DNA of 64,000 bases from Flaccisagitta enflata (GCA_965153355.1 OZ231127.1:23560001-23624000); one strand, 5' to 3'. Shown: positions 24,206 through 37,439, counted from the stretch's first letter. Notes: a model not told the origin generated them from the sequence alone. Program-made: numbers and translations.

Positions 24206-24702
24206 CACCCTCAGTAATCGGCGGAAATACAATGGAGTTTGCAAGTAAACTCCACAAATGCGGTTGTCAATTTCTGGTCTTAGGGTCAAATTCGAGTTCT
24301 ATAAACACAATTATAGTTTTTCTTCACAACAGCAAAAACAGCAATCAAGAGCATATGAACGCACCCACAAACAGACCGATCAATGTAAGGACCAAAAACA
24401 GAAAAAATGACCCTCTTTAAAAGTTGTGTAAATGCTTTTCCAAGCAAGATTGGTTTTCGTATTGAGACTTGTTTTGTTATAAAATGCTAGATTTCTGTGA
24501 GCGATAGAAATTTACAGACACAGAAGCATTTCATGACGTTTTGTCCTTGAAATAGCTGCCAGAGATAAATTTTGCTTGAAGAAGGAACTTGTAACCTAAA
24601 ACTACCAAATGAAATCCAAAGACAACCGCATTGACGGAGTTTTCTTCATATTTTATTCTATTTCCAAAAAAAAAAAAGCCAAATTGAGATGCGTGACAAG
24701 GT
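24206..24702. repeat. Dispersed repeat D, copy 1
   Basis: About 500 bp align with 47331-47829. Shared landmarks include CACCCTC, GGAAATACAATGGAGTTT, AACTCCACAAATG, AAATGCTAGATTTCTGT and GAGATAAATTT. Identity by eye is about 70-75%. No coding sequence is maintained between the two copies. Confidence 0.8.
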
Positions 24703-24936
24703 AATGAAATAATTTCAACTGAAAAAAAAAAGTTTGATTCAAACAAAAACTGTGCTAATTGCTCTTTATCATATCTATTAAAACAAACTATTTTTATCAT
24801 TTAACCAGGTAAGCCACAATCATTTGGCACAGGTTTGTTTTGATTAAGATTTTAGCATTTAAAATAAATGATCACGAACTATTGCAGATGTATGCTCACA
24901 AGCATACTTTTCATCTTTTCTCTCTTTGTTGGTTCA

Positions 24937-25350
<414 letters not shown>

Positions 25351-25647
25351 TTGGTCCCGTTGTAAAGGAGCCGAGGAGATCCGTTCTGTGACACGGCCAA
25401 TATTTGTTCTAAATTTTGAGTTCTAACCCTTTTTCGTTTTCAATATTCTCATGGTGCTAATCTCTTGAGTCGCGAAATTCTCCCTGCCTGCAAGACTGTT
25501 CGCCCGGAAAAAAGGTTAGATCAACTTAAAAACATCTGTTTTTGGGTGAAAATATCTGTTTTTGGGTTCATCGCCTTCAATTAAAAATAGGAAGGAAGAA
25601 ACAGCTTTCTCAAGAGACAATTCATTGCGCATTGTGTAGGCCATATT
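25351..25647. other. No gene seen
   Basis: Unique-looking sequence between the TTG tract and an inverted repeat. Confidence 0.5.
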
Positions 25648-26020
25648 GACTTATTAACTGGCACGTGCCATGGTACGCTTAGTGGCACACCAATTGGCAC
25701 GCCTTTGGCACACTTGTTTTGTTTTTAATCTATAATTCTTTGAATTCTGTACGCCTCTTTTTCGATAGAAAATCTATAAGGTAAATTTAAAAATCATTTA
25801 TATCATTTTGATGGTTACGAAGGGAGAGAGATAAAGAGAGAGAAACATCATAATGGCAATGATTTTACTGTTCTATAAATCTGCCCTCTACAACATCTAT
25901 CAAAAAAAGGACCCTTCTAGTTTCAAAGATCATTGTTAGAAAAGAACAAAAAAGCCAGGCAATTGGCATGCCAACTGGTGTGCCATGTCACGTGCCATGG
26001 TACGTGCCACTAATAAAGTC
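25648..26020. repeat. 373-bp inverted-repeat element, ~62-bp arms
   Basis: The arms 25648-25710 and 25959-26020 are imperfect complements, rich in GGCACGTGCCATGG and GGCACACCA-type motifs. The outer ends are GACTTATTA and TAATAAAGTC. The ~250-bp spacer is AT-rich with no coding sequence. MITE-like structure; a single copy here, so mobility is unproven. Confidence 0.7.
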
Positions 26021-26085
26021 TCGCATTGCAATTTGAAATGAGTTATAGGATGATTATATATAGTCTATTATATAGTATATTATAC

Positions 26086-26175
<90 letters not shown>

Positions 26176-26236
26176 TATTATATAGTATATTATATATAGT
26201 CTCGCAGTGCAATTTGAAATGAGTTATAGGATGATT
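26017..26236. repeat. 39-bp direct repeats flanking an AT-rich palindrome
   Basis: Near-identical copies lie at 26017-26055 and 26198-26236 (AGTCTCGCA, one base different, then TGCAATTTGAAATGAG and TTATAGGATGATT). Between them lies (AT)n at 26090-26173, flanked by inverted TATACTATTATATAGTATA-type text. The left copy overlaps the end of the neighbouring inverted repeat. Confidence 0.88.
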
Positions 26237-26514
26237 TTCTTATGTAAATCGATACATGTCATTTAAAAAAAAGAATATGCTAATGAAATCATCTTGATCT
26301 CTTGGCCTCGAGTTCACTAATTGAAGAAGCGCAGTACAAACCGACAACATCGACAAGCAGACGATTGGAGAATTACCAGTTATGGCGGCTGTCACCGTGA
26401 GGAAAAAAGTCGTAAGCGTTGGTCACTTTTCACCAAGCATTTGTCTCCAGTCACTGCAAATCTTTTTATTTGTTAGATCAAATCAAGAGCAATAGTATGT
26501 ATTGATTGCAATGA
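26237..26514. other. No gene seen
   Basis: Unique-looking sequence. Confidence 0.5.
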
Positions 26515-26970
26515 AAATCAGAGAAAGATAGGACTGAGCCAAATGAGCTAGATGAGCTAAAATCACTCAACCAGACAACCAGCTATGCTCACTGACATGC
26601 TTTCTTGTATTTGCATGCTCACATCAAATATTCATTTATTTATCCTTCTAAAAATCATAAAAAAAAACTAAGTCAAATGAGCTAAGTGAGCTAAAATACT
26701 TAAAAACACCCACACAGAAGAGCACTTATGCTCGCTGACATCAGTGACATGTTTTTTTGTATCTGCTTGCTTAAATATGTATCAAAATATTGATTCATTT
26801 ATCGCATTTGAAATCAGAAAAAAAAATTGAGCAAAATGAGCTAAATGAGCTAGAATGCTCAAAAACACCCTCACAGTTGAGCAGCTATGCTCATAAACAT
26901 GTTTTCTTGTATTTGCATGCTCCAACAAACATAGATACACTCTTTTAATGATCCTATTTAAAATCAAAAT
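26515..26970. repeat. Degenerate tandem array, ~135-160-bp unit, three copies
   Basis: Units start near 26537, 26671 and 26830 with AAATGAGCTAaRTGAGCTA. Each contains CTATGCTC-type, ACATG and TTTCTTGTATTTGCATGC motifs. Confidence 0.85.
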
Positions 26971-26994
26971 AAATTAAAAAAAAAACAATTCAAA

Positions 26995-27110
26995 ATTTTC
27001 GTAAATAAATCTTTAAAAAATCATAGCGCAAAAAATATTTGTTGTAGAGCATTCTGCTTGACGCCAAATGAAAGAGAATTATCAAATTTACTTACCCTAT
27101 CAATTTCGTC
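26995..27110 (-). repeat. Repeat F, third (inverted, partial) copy
   Basis: Read on the minus strand, CTCTTTCATTTGGCGTC, AAGCAGAATGCTCT and GCTATGATTTTTTA match the middle of the units at 7500-8290. Confidence 0.65.
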
Positions 27111-27890
27111 CGAGGGTGCAATCAGCCGGAAGAGACCCGCAACTTCCTAATAAGAAAATGAAAACCCCGTTTCTCTTGAATATGTCAAAAAGTCGAAGAC
27201 TTTTTTCCCAATAATTCTTATCGAAAGCGCCCTCCTTCCCCCCCCCCCCATCATCTTCCTATCAAACTGCATCGTGGTAGTCATACCAAAATGTAATCAA
27301 ATTCCATTTAAGAATTAGCAAAATAGGCCAGAGCGTGTATGTTGTTTACCACATTTATCATTGGTATACAAGGAAAGGAGTATCTCACAACCTATGCGAT
27401 CTGATCAAATAACCAGCCTAGTTTTTTTTCTTTTAAGCTGCAAGGTTGCTTTGAGCTAAAGGTTGTTGGAAAAATTGTCGGGGTTATCACACCTGAAACA
27501 CTTAAAATTCAAAGCTCAAACTCAAAAAGTCGCTGGCCATTTCAAATCCTTAAACAACTAATCCTTTTTTTTTCTTTCGGGGTCCATTCCCCACCTTTTT
27601 CCGGGGATTTCCTCGCGACTTAATGGATCCACACTTTCTCCGCTTGTTTTCCGGCAGCTCAATTGTTTCTGGTATTCTCCTCACAACCTTTCTTCTTTTC
27701 TTTCTTTTTCTAGTTCTTCCTTCTCTTGACTCCCCCTCTTGGCCATTTTCCCCTCTTTTATTCTCCATCCTTTTTTCCTCTATTGGGTGTGAGAGAGAGA
27801 GTTAGAGTCTCCTTCTCTGTTTCAGCCAATATAAAGTTGATAAGATTAAGTTATAATCACGGCCACGAACAGGCGCCCATGAACCACGCA
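27111..27890. other. No gene seen
   Basis: Unique-looking sequence with a run of C at 27239-27249. Open frames at 27550-27805 overlap on opposite strands in a pyrimidine-rich stretch and are not recognisable. Confidence 0.45.
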
Positions 27891-28690
27891 ACGGCCGGCG
27901 GAACAATGGGCGCTGGTGGTGGAACGAGTGCGAGATATGGTGGTGGAATGGCTGAAGGAGCAGGTGATGAGGTGGTGGAACGAGTACGAGATGAGTGGTG
28001 AAACGGCGGAAGGAATGAGTGCGAGATGTGGTGAAACAGGAATGAGATATGAAATAGCTGAAGGAACGGGTGCGAGATATAGTGGTAAAACGGGTGCGAG
28101 ATATAGTGGTAAAACGGGTGCGAGATGTGGTGATGGAACGGCCAAAGGAATGGGTGCAAGATATGGTGGTAAAACGGGTGTGAGATGTGGTGATGAAACG
28201 GCCAAAGGAATTGGTGCAAGATGTAGTGGTAAAACGGGTGCAAGATGTGGTGATGAAACGGCCAGAGAAATGGGTGCAAAACATGGTGGAGAAATGCCCA
28301 AAGGAATGGGTGCGAGATGTGGTGATGAAACGGCCAAAGGAATGGGTGCAAGATGTATTGGTGGAATGGCCAAAGGGATGGGTGCAAGATAAGGTGGTGA
28401 AATGGCCAAAGGAATGAGTGCAAGATGAGGTGGTGGAAAGGCCCAAGGAGTGGATGCTAGATATAGTGGTAAAATGGCTGAGGGAGTGGGTGCGAGATAA
28501 GATGGTGAAATGGCCAAAGGAACGGTGCCAGATGAGGTGGTGAAATGGTTGTGAGATATGGTGGTGAGACGGCCTAAGGAACTGGGCGAGATGTAGTAGT
28601 GAAACGGCCAAAGGAGCAGGTACGAGATGTGGTGGTAAAATGGCCAATGGAAAGGGTGCAAGATATTTTGGTGAAACGGCCGACAAAATG
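27891..28690. repeat. 36/24-bp minisatellite at the left edge of the segmental duplication
   Basis: Tandem units of 36 bp (GTGGTGATGAAACGG, CCAAAGGAATGGGTGC) and 24 bp (GATATAGTGGTAAAACGGGT). All unit sizes are multiples of 12, so three minus-strand frames (389, 271 and 188 codons) and two plus-strand frames are open at once. This indicates lack of stop codons in the unit rather than selection on one protein. The right part (from 28132) recurs at 35579-36102. Confidence 0.92.
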
Positions 28691-28700
28691 CAAAAACGGT
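28691..28700. other. Empty site for the family B insertion at 36105
   Basis: The text reads ATGC, five A, then CGG. In unit 2 the same point reads ATGCAA, element, AAAAACGG: the element plus a duplicated AA. Confidence 0.9.
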
Positions 28701-29255
28701 TGGAAGGTGGTGACACGGATTTAACGTGCAAGTTGGTGGGGAAAAGTGGTTTTAGGAGTTGAGGGAGCAAACAGGCGGGTGGGAAATGGCAGTGGAACGG
28801 TTTAGACATCATGCAAGTGGGTGGGAAAAATTGGTTTGCGAGTCGAGGAAGTGCAGAAGCGGGTGGGAGATTGGCAGTGAAACGGCAAAGAAAGCTTGTG
28901 AGTGGATGGTGAAACGGCCGAGGGATCGTGAGGGTGGGTGGGAGAAAGTGGTGAAGAAGCGGAGAGAGCACAGCAGTACGTCAAAATACGGGAAGATGGC
29001 GGAGGGAACTTGAGAATAGGTGGTAGATGTTGGCTGAAACCGACGGAACACGTGGGTTGGTCAGGAGATGGTACGAAATGGGCAGAGAAAAACGGGGATA
29101 GAAACATCTGTGAAAAGGGGGCAACCACCAGATAAAGAAACTTCATTACAAAAATGACACAACGTTGCCCGCTTCGTCAATGAGCATTGCATCATATCAG
29201 CTGAGATAACCAGAGCTGCAACGCACAATATACGGTATTATCCCTTTTACAGATT

Positions 29256-29325
29256 ATTGTCTGTCTGTCTGTCTGTCAGCCTTTTTTCTGTTTGTCTGTC
29301 TGTCTGCCTTTTTCCTATTTGTCTA

Positions 29326-29360
<35 letters not shown>

Positions 29361-29407
29361 GTCTGTCTTTCTGTCTTTCTATCTTTCTATCTTTCTGTCT
29401 TTCCGTC

Positions 29408-29454
<47 letters not shown>
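29256..29454. repeat. (CTGT)n/(CTTT)n/(CT)n serial microsatellite, unit 1
   Basis: Interrupted CTGT units, then CTTT units, then CT at 29412-29454. The unit 2 counterpart at 37204-37534 is about 130 bp longer. Confidence 0.95.
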
Positions 29455-29457
<3 letters not shown>

Positions 29458-30191
29458 CCAGTGTAAGATCAAAGGGTTTTTCTCATAAATGCGGCGCGGT
29501 GTTTTTCAGACGACGATTTTTCCCTCGATATTCTGTCCTTCATTTCCTCTTCCTTCCGATTTTCCTCTTCTTTCTTTCTCCTCTTTCCTTCAATCTTCCT
29601 TTCCTTCTTTCCTTCTTTCCTTTTTTCTCCTCCATATACTTGCCTCCGCTTCCCTTACACCTCTCTTCAAAACGCCTTACTGCGATTCACTGCGATTCGA
29701 ATGCCCGTTATATCTGTCCGTTCGTCTGTCTGCTCCAGCACCCATCCGTTCGTCCATCCATCTACTCAGGTGTTATCGAGAATAGCCGTTATGTCTAACC
29801 GTGTTCGATCCTTGGATAAATGGTTTGTTTCTTTTGCTGTTCAGAGGCTTGCGCTGACTAGATTCTCTACTTATCACCCTTAGGCGGGCCCCTCTTCCTA
29901 TTTTACTCCACGATTGCATGAACCTATCAATCCCACATCTGCTCTCGAGTTTCTCTTGCTTCTTACCTCGATACAAGCCTCTTTCATAAAGAAAACTATG
30001 TTGTCTCTTACTACAGCATTTCTTTTTCTCATTCCGCATTGATCCTCGCGTGTATGCACACTTTTCTTTTCTCCATTCTCCCTCCGCTTGTTTAACCTTT
30101 TCTCTATCGGAGCTCGAGACAGCATTTCTTCTGTCTCTTCTTTTGTACTTTCTCCCCTCCTCTCAATGTCTTTTTCGTCCCATATTTTCCT

Positions 30192-30402
30192 TCGCGGACT
30201 CGCGACGTTACAAGAGGCTTGGCTCGTGCGTCCATCCATTCACCCGTCTGTCGGTCCGTTCATCGGTCGGTAGTGCATGCTTGAGTCAAAAAATGTAAAA
30301 ATGCGCATTTGAGGTGATGAGGTTGTGATTGTGTTTTGGGGGTTGGGGGTTGTATGCCCGTGCCTACCTGTCCGTGACGATATTGTAACCGCGGATTACT
30401 TG
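30192..30402 (+). mobile_element. Family A-like element, diverged, unit 1
   Basis: TCGCGGACTCGCGAC, ACAAGAGGCTT and GTCTGTCGGTCCG repeats start it. GTTGTATGCCCGTGCCTACC, TGTCCGTGACG, ATTGTAACCGCGGATTACTTG end it. It matches the subtype at 50464-50657 and is present in both duplication units, so it predates the duplication. Confidence 0.7.
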
Positions 30403-30754
30403 CTTTCAGTTCCACTTGTAATAGTATTTACCCCTTTCCCCCTCCCCACCCTTTTTTCTCATAACCCCCATAACCCCGATAACCTCCCTCTCCTTAACAT
30501 GTCATGCTCGCCTTGTTGTTTTCTTTTTCTTTTATTTCTTTCTCTCAGTCTCTCCAAAAAATCACGGAAATTGCTGAAGTCGCATCAATTCGATTTGCTT
30601 TTGTTTGCTATCGCTCGCATTTCCTTGATTAATGAATTTGTTTTGCTTCTTTGTATTTTCTCCACGCGTTTTGTGTTGGCGGCCGAAATTTCGAAGCCAA
30701 AGACAAGCATTTCGTGAGATCAACTGCAGTGTGTGTGTGTGTGTATGTGTGTGA

Positions 30755-30873
<119 letters not shown>

Positions 30874-31615
30874 AGGGAGACAGAGACAAACAGACAGATG
30901 TTAGGGGCATACTGTGTGCGCGTCAGGAGAGATAGTATTTCATACAGAGAGGCTAAAAGAGCCAAAACCTGACGTAACTAAGTAGCTTCGAGGCTCAAGA
31001 CATTGAATGCTTTTGTATTTCAGTCCATAGTGACAGTGCGTAGTCAGTCATTTCGTCAGAAAGGAAACGTCAGATGGTCAGACTTTCTTTGTTTGCCTGA
31101 AATTTCTTTAACATGCCCCAATAGGCAATAATGGGCGATCATCGCGCAGACCGATTCGCTGATCTCGGTTTTAGCAAATGCGTTATCAAAGTTCTGACAA
31201 ACGGACGTGTGAGGTTCTTTGGATTTGGGATTTTGTACCAAGCGCAGTAAAAGGACTTCCCAAGGAGATCTTGGTCATTGAATCATTGTATTTTATAGTG
31301 TCAAGGGGAGGTTTCACGTGAAATGACTGCCTATCTTTTTACACATCATCGACTGGCTGAATAATACTGACTATTATTTTTTGTTATGGATTCATGATGA
31401 TTCAATAATCATCCTCTTGCCTACAAATACTGTAGCACCTATAATGTGTGTAAGATTATCTTACAAACAAAAATTATAACAAAAATCTTGATATTTAGTA
31501 AACATTAGTCAGGAATCCGGGCAGAATGAAGTCCCAATCAATATGACACTGCAATATGATTCATTCAACATTTACTAAACATGATAAAGATATCATTTCC
31601 AAACTGTTCAGCAAA

Positions 31616-31617
<2 letters not shown>

Positions 31618-31694
<77 letters not shown>
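31618..31694. repeat. (CT)n tract, 77 bp, unit 1
   Basis: Pure run; the unit 2 counterpart is 39588-39663. Confidence 0.97.
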
Positions 31695-31698
<4 letters not shown>

Positions 31699-32819
31699 CC
31701 TTTTGCTCATTTTTTTTCTTACAAAAATATTTCTTCTCTTCAAATCTTCGGACAAAAACTAGATTTGATTGGTTTTTCTGACGCAGTATGAAGTCCAAAT
31801 TGAGTTCCTTTTCCCCCGAAGGGAAATTAAAAGAAACTTTAAAAGCTTTTTAATGAAGTAAGAGGCTCTGATTTGTTACTTCGAGAGTTTTTCGTTAAGA
31901 AATCAAACAAACATTTAAACAAGTAATGAGCCCTGAGAAGAAAGAAATGGCCTCCGACGGCCTGTAACCATGGGCGAAACATTTCTTTTTATGTTAAAAA
32001 AAAGATATCATTTTGTCCATGAGATGAATAAGATTAATTGTTAGCTGAAAATACATCCGCGTATCTTTGTTGGGTGAAATTCCCACATAGACTACCTTTT
32101 TTTTAAATGTTGACCACTTAGCTTACTTAGGATGAACGGAAAATGAAAAGGCATGAATAGGGTTGGGGGGAGAGCAGGACGATGTAGTACCTTTGAGATA
32201 TGAGATTGGCTTCAAACGTGTGCCAACCAATATTGATGATGAGTGGGCGTATCTGAATAAGTGGAATTGAGTTGTTTTCTTGGCGCTATGATCTATGATC
32301 TATTTGGGTGCTTCACATAGCAAAAGTTGCTTATTTCTTTTTGTTCTCTTTACCTAATGTGGAGTGGCCAATTTTAGGACCCTTACCATTTTTCTTTTAT
32401 CAAAAATCGTTCATCTTCCGTTTTTTAGAAAATTGTTTTTGAGAGCCTAATTTGTATATTGCAGTGGGATAAAAAGATATGCTGATCTTCTTTGAATTAT
32501 CTTTTACAAATTTTTGCTCTTTAAAGAATTGTAAATCTGCCTTTTCACAAGCTCTTTTGTAACTTATGCTTTGATATTTTAATCTATTTTTACAGAAATA
32601 ATGATTTTCTAAAACAAACAATTGTTCCTTTTGTAACGAGACTACACAGGATTTTGCTGAATTCTGGGAAATCTGAGTAAACTTTAAGGCCAAAACAAAA
32701 ACGGAAGATGAAGGAATTTTGAGAAAAGGAAAACGGTCATCTTCATGATTTTTTTCACTCCATATTGGGTTAGCGGAACGAGAAGAAAATCAAATTTTCT
32801 GCCATATGAAGCGCGCAAA
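31695..32819. other. No gene seen (duplicated in unit 2)
   Basis: AT-rich sequence present in both units, with a short inverted motif around AACGGAAGATGA/TCATCTTCCGTTTT (about 32410-32424 and 32699-32712). Unit 2 lacks part of it. Confidence 0.45.
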
Positions 32820-32884
32820 TGATCTATGATCTATGATCTATGATCTATGATCTATGATCTATGATCTATGAACTATGATCTATG
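32820..32884. repeat. (ATGATCT)n heptamer array, unit 1
   Basis: About nine tandem 7-mers. The counterpart at 40243-40337 has more units with substitutions. Confidence 0.93.
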
Positions 32885-33775
32885 TTCCAAGTGAGTCTGT
32901 ATGAACACAAAAGTGAGCCGGAAGGAACGTTGATTATCGATCATGAAAAGGATTGGCAGGGGACGATTGTTGAGTACAAATGTCCACCCAACTGCACTGT
33001 ATGCTTCATGACACAGTTTCTAATCACCTTGATTATTAAAACAAAAGGTTTGATCCATATTTCTTAAACGAAGATACACTTACATCAGTATATTATTCAA
33101 AGGATTTACGTAGCCTTTATATTTTACATGAAATAAATCATATTTCATTTGTGAGAGGCGATGTGAAGGAAATCAAAGAAAGAGGAAGTTTGAGTTGTAT
33201 CAAAAGAGGGAAACAGGAAGCGTGGGTTTTCGTATTAAAATCCATCTTCTACGAGATCAAGATTTCCCGTTGTGCATAAAAAAAGTATCTTAACTTTATT
33301 AAAACGAATGATAAGAAATATCTAAAAGAAAAAAAAGTTAAAACCCATTTCAGTTTGTTTGACTGTATCATCGTCTCTCTAAAAACAACCCTCTTTTGAC
33401 AAAAATTTTGTTCTTATTGAGGATATGTGCAACAGGCAGCGTTTCAAATTTCAAATGTCTTTTAGAATGCGCTGTCATCCCATTTGCTACGGGGATAGTA
33501 TGAGAAATTTTAATGACTGTCTCCTATGAAATCAAGGCCGTGAAACACACAACTTGGTGCATAGTGTAGCAAGTGCGTTACGGACCATCAGAGAGACAGA
33601 AAGAGAGGAAGACAGACAGAGGGACAGACATACAGACAAACAGGCAGACAGATGGACGATTACTAGTGCACGCAAAAATCTGGACAAAAAAGCACACCAC
33701 AATTTTTAAACATTTGCATCTCGAAACCAAAGAATAAGTGGGATATGCCACCGCGTGTTCTGTCGTGCATTTCGC

Positions 33776-33876
<101 letters not shown>

Positions 33877-34277
33877 TCATTTCCCTCGTTGTTTGAGGAG
33901 TTTCACAATAAAAACACAGGAGCAAAAATCAACACGGCGCTTTGCCGTGACCAGAATAAACCCAGCCAATTTCAAAACTGCCGAGTGTGGCACTGAAGCA
34001 TGACAATCGCAAAAACAAGTCATGAATGCATCTCACCCACTTATTAAATGGCTACCTTACCCATTTTAAGTTTCGTGGGATTACAATGCAATAGCAAGGT
34101 ATAGCATGCTTGGCTGACTGATTATTTTTGGTTACATCATAGATTCAATATTCCATTCTAAAACCCTTGGATGACTCTGTGGCGTAATAATCCCCGGGAA
34201 AACTCTATTGGGAGCGTGTCTTTTGTTCATCCTAATTCAAACTCGACTTACTTGAGCCTCTTCACCACTAGTTTACC

Positions 34278-34908
<631 letters not shown>

Positions 34909-35149
34909 AAGTACAACTATTAATTCGGCTATCATTGTGATTTTGTTTTCTGCTTCAGTTTTGAAAGAATTAAACCATTTGAGGGGATAGAGAGAACGAT
35001 GAATGAATCAACTTCGAACGAGGTTGAGATAGCGACATATGCTAGTTAGTCCCGTGACCAGACAATCAATGCAATGCTGCCGGGAGTTTTTCCCCTCCCT
35101 TTTTAAACCGGGTGCACGCTACTCTCTAAGCACTTGTTATGTTTTTTTT

Positions 35150-35225
35150 GGCTGTGTCAAACTTTGCCAAACTTTGCTGTGCCAAACTTTGCTGTGTCAA
35201 ACTTTGCTGTGTCAAACTTTAAGAT
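35150..35225. repeat. Short tandem repeat, ~15-17-bp unit
   Basis: Four to five AAACTTTGCTGTGTC-type units. The unit 2 copy (42285-42330) has one or two fewer. Confidence 0.85.
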
Positions 35226-36104
35226 GCATGCTAAAGCTAAAGGGTAATGTGTAAGAACCTGTGAATTTGTCTGCTGACTTGTGTTTTCCATCCGACAGAA
35301 AACCAAGACCGCACTTTTGAGATAGGTATCAAATAAGAGGATATGCGGGTTATCACCCATCCGACCAAACAATCCGCCTACCACTCCACGATTTATCCAT
35401 CTACCGGTCTGACCAACCAACGTAGGAAAACGAGCCAAGGATATGCAAGTCCCGTGCTTTTTTTCAAGCCTTGTTCAATCTCTTTTTTCTCTGCCTCTGC
35501 TTTTTTTTTCTTTTCTTGTTTACCCATGGCAAAACTTAACTTGATTTGCTGCTTGTTTACGAGAAGGAGAACCCAGATGATGGAACGGCCAAAGGAATGG
35601 GTGCAAGATATGGTGGTAAAACGGGTGTGAGATGTGGTGATGAAACGGCCAAAGGAATGGGTGCAAGATGTAGTGGTAAAACGGGTGCAAGATGTGGTGA
35701 TGAAACAGCCAGAGAAATGGGTGCAAAACATGGTGGAGAAATGCCCAAAGGAATGGGTGCGAGATGTGGTGATGAAACGGCCAAGGAATGGGTTCAAGAT
35801 GTGTTGGTGGAATGGCCAAAGGGATGGGTGCAAGACAAGATGGTGAAACGGCCAAAGTAATGAGTGCAAGATGAGGTGGTGGAACGGCCAAAGGAGTGGA
35901 TGCTAGATATGGTGGTAAAACGGCTGAGGGAGTGGGTGCGAGATGAGATGGTGAAAGGGTTGTGAGATACGGTGGTTAGACGGCTTGAGGAACTGTGCGA
36001 GATGTAGTAGTGAAACGGCCAAAGGAGCAGGTGCGAGATGTGGTGGTAAAACGGCCAATGGAAAGGGAGCAAGATATTTTGGTGAAACGGCCGACAAAAT
36101 GCAA

Positions 36105-36680
36105 TAGTCGCAAAAGCGCTTGATGGTCAGCGGTACCCGTGCCCTGCCCTAGTAGGTTGTGCCTGAAGTTGAAGGGGAAGCAGGGCAGCGGCCCCGAAGG
36201 GGTCGATGACCTATGCCTTCACACATATGGGGATTTTCTCATCATCTCCTCTGTCTGCCCGCCCACCCCAGTCTTGAAGCAAAATCGAGTCCCGAGACCG
36301 TCCAATCTGCGGCCCCAAATCCTCAAAGGACCAAATCCTAGCCTGGAGACTAATCCCAGCCTTGGTGAGACCCAAATCTCATCCTTGAGGCTGGGATCAT
36401 GAGCTCATAACCCAGATTTGGGCCTCAAGACTAGGATTTGGGCCTAAAAATAATTTGGGCCCAAGGTATGATTGGAATCTCGAGGCTAGAATTTGGGCCT
36501 TGAGGCTAGGACTTGGGCCTATTATATAGGATTTGGGCCACGAGACTGGGATTTGGGTCTCGGCAATGGGATTTGGGCCTCAAAACTGGGGGGACGGACG
36601 GACGGACGGACGGAGAAGGAGGAGAAAATCCCCCATATGTGTGGAAGCATAGGTCATCGACACCTTCGGGGCCGCTGCCC
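36105..36680 (-). mobile_element. Family B element with empty site in the paralogous unit
   Basis: It starts TAGTCGCAAAAGCGC after ATGCAA. A 78-bp head with GGTCAGCGGTACCCGTGCC precedes the left inverted repeat at 36183 (GGGCAGCGGCCCCGAAGGGG). The right inverted repeat ends GGGGCCGCTGCCC at 36680 before AAAAACGG. The core is a GGGATTTGGGCCTC-type minisatellite with a GGAC tract at about 36594-36613. Comparison with 28681-28700 shows a gain of the element plus AA. Confidence 0.85.
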
Positions 36681-37202
36681 AAAAACGGTTGGAAGGTGGT
36701 GACACGGATTTAACGTGCAAGTTGGTGGGGAAAAGTGGTTTAAGAGTTGAGGGAGCAAACAGGCGGGTGGGAAACGGTGGTTTGCGAGTTGAGGGAGTGC
36801 AGAGGCGAGTGGGAGACTGGCAGTGAAACGGCAAAGAAAGCTTGTGAGTGGATGGTGAAACGGCCGAGGGATCGTGAGGGTGGGTGGGAGAAAGTGGTGA
36901 AGCAGCGGAGAGAGCACAACAGTACGTCAAAATACGGGAAGATGGTGGAGGGAACTTGAGAATAGGTGGTAGATGTTGGCTGAAACCGACGGAACACGTG
37001 GGTTGGTCAGGAGATGGTACGAAATGGGCAGAGAAAAATGGGGATCGACACATCTGTGAAAAGGGGGCAACCACCAGAAAAAGAAACTTCATTACAAAAA
37101 TGACACAACGTTGCCCGCTTCGTCAATGAGCATTGCATCATATCAGCTGAGATAACCAGAGCTGCAACGCACAATATACGGTATTATCCCTTTAACAGAT
37201 TA

Positions 37203-37203
<1 letters not shown>

Positions 37204-37267
<64 letters not shown>

Positions 37268-37339
37268 AGTCTGTCTGCCTTTTTTCTGTTTGTTTGTCTG
37301 TCTGTCTGTCTGTCTGTCTGCCTGTTTCCTATATGTCTA

Positions 37340-37393
<54 letters not shown>

Positions 37394-37439
37394 AGTCGGT
37401 CTTTCTGTCTTTCTGTCTTTCTGTCTTTCTGTCTTTCTA

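Noticed and set aside
25648-26020. piggyBac-like TTAA target for the inverted repeat
   Set aside because: TTAA occurs within the left arm (TTATTAAC) but not at the corresponding right end, so no TTAA duplication is supported.
27802-28971. 389-codon minus-strand open frame, the longest in the window
   Set aside because: It is the translation of a 36/24-bp tandem array. Two other frames on the same strand and two on the opposite strand are open over the same bases, so openness is due to unit composition.
32882-33067. 61-codon open frame with protein-like composition in duplication unit 1
   Set aside because: The paralogous region near 40340-40470 has a 5-base insertion at the start, a TAG replacing AAG, and another TAG near the end, while flanks are nearly identical. 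The frame is not preserved, and no domain is recognisable.
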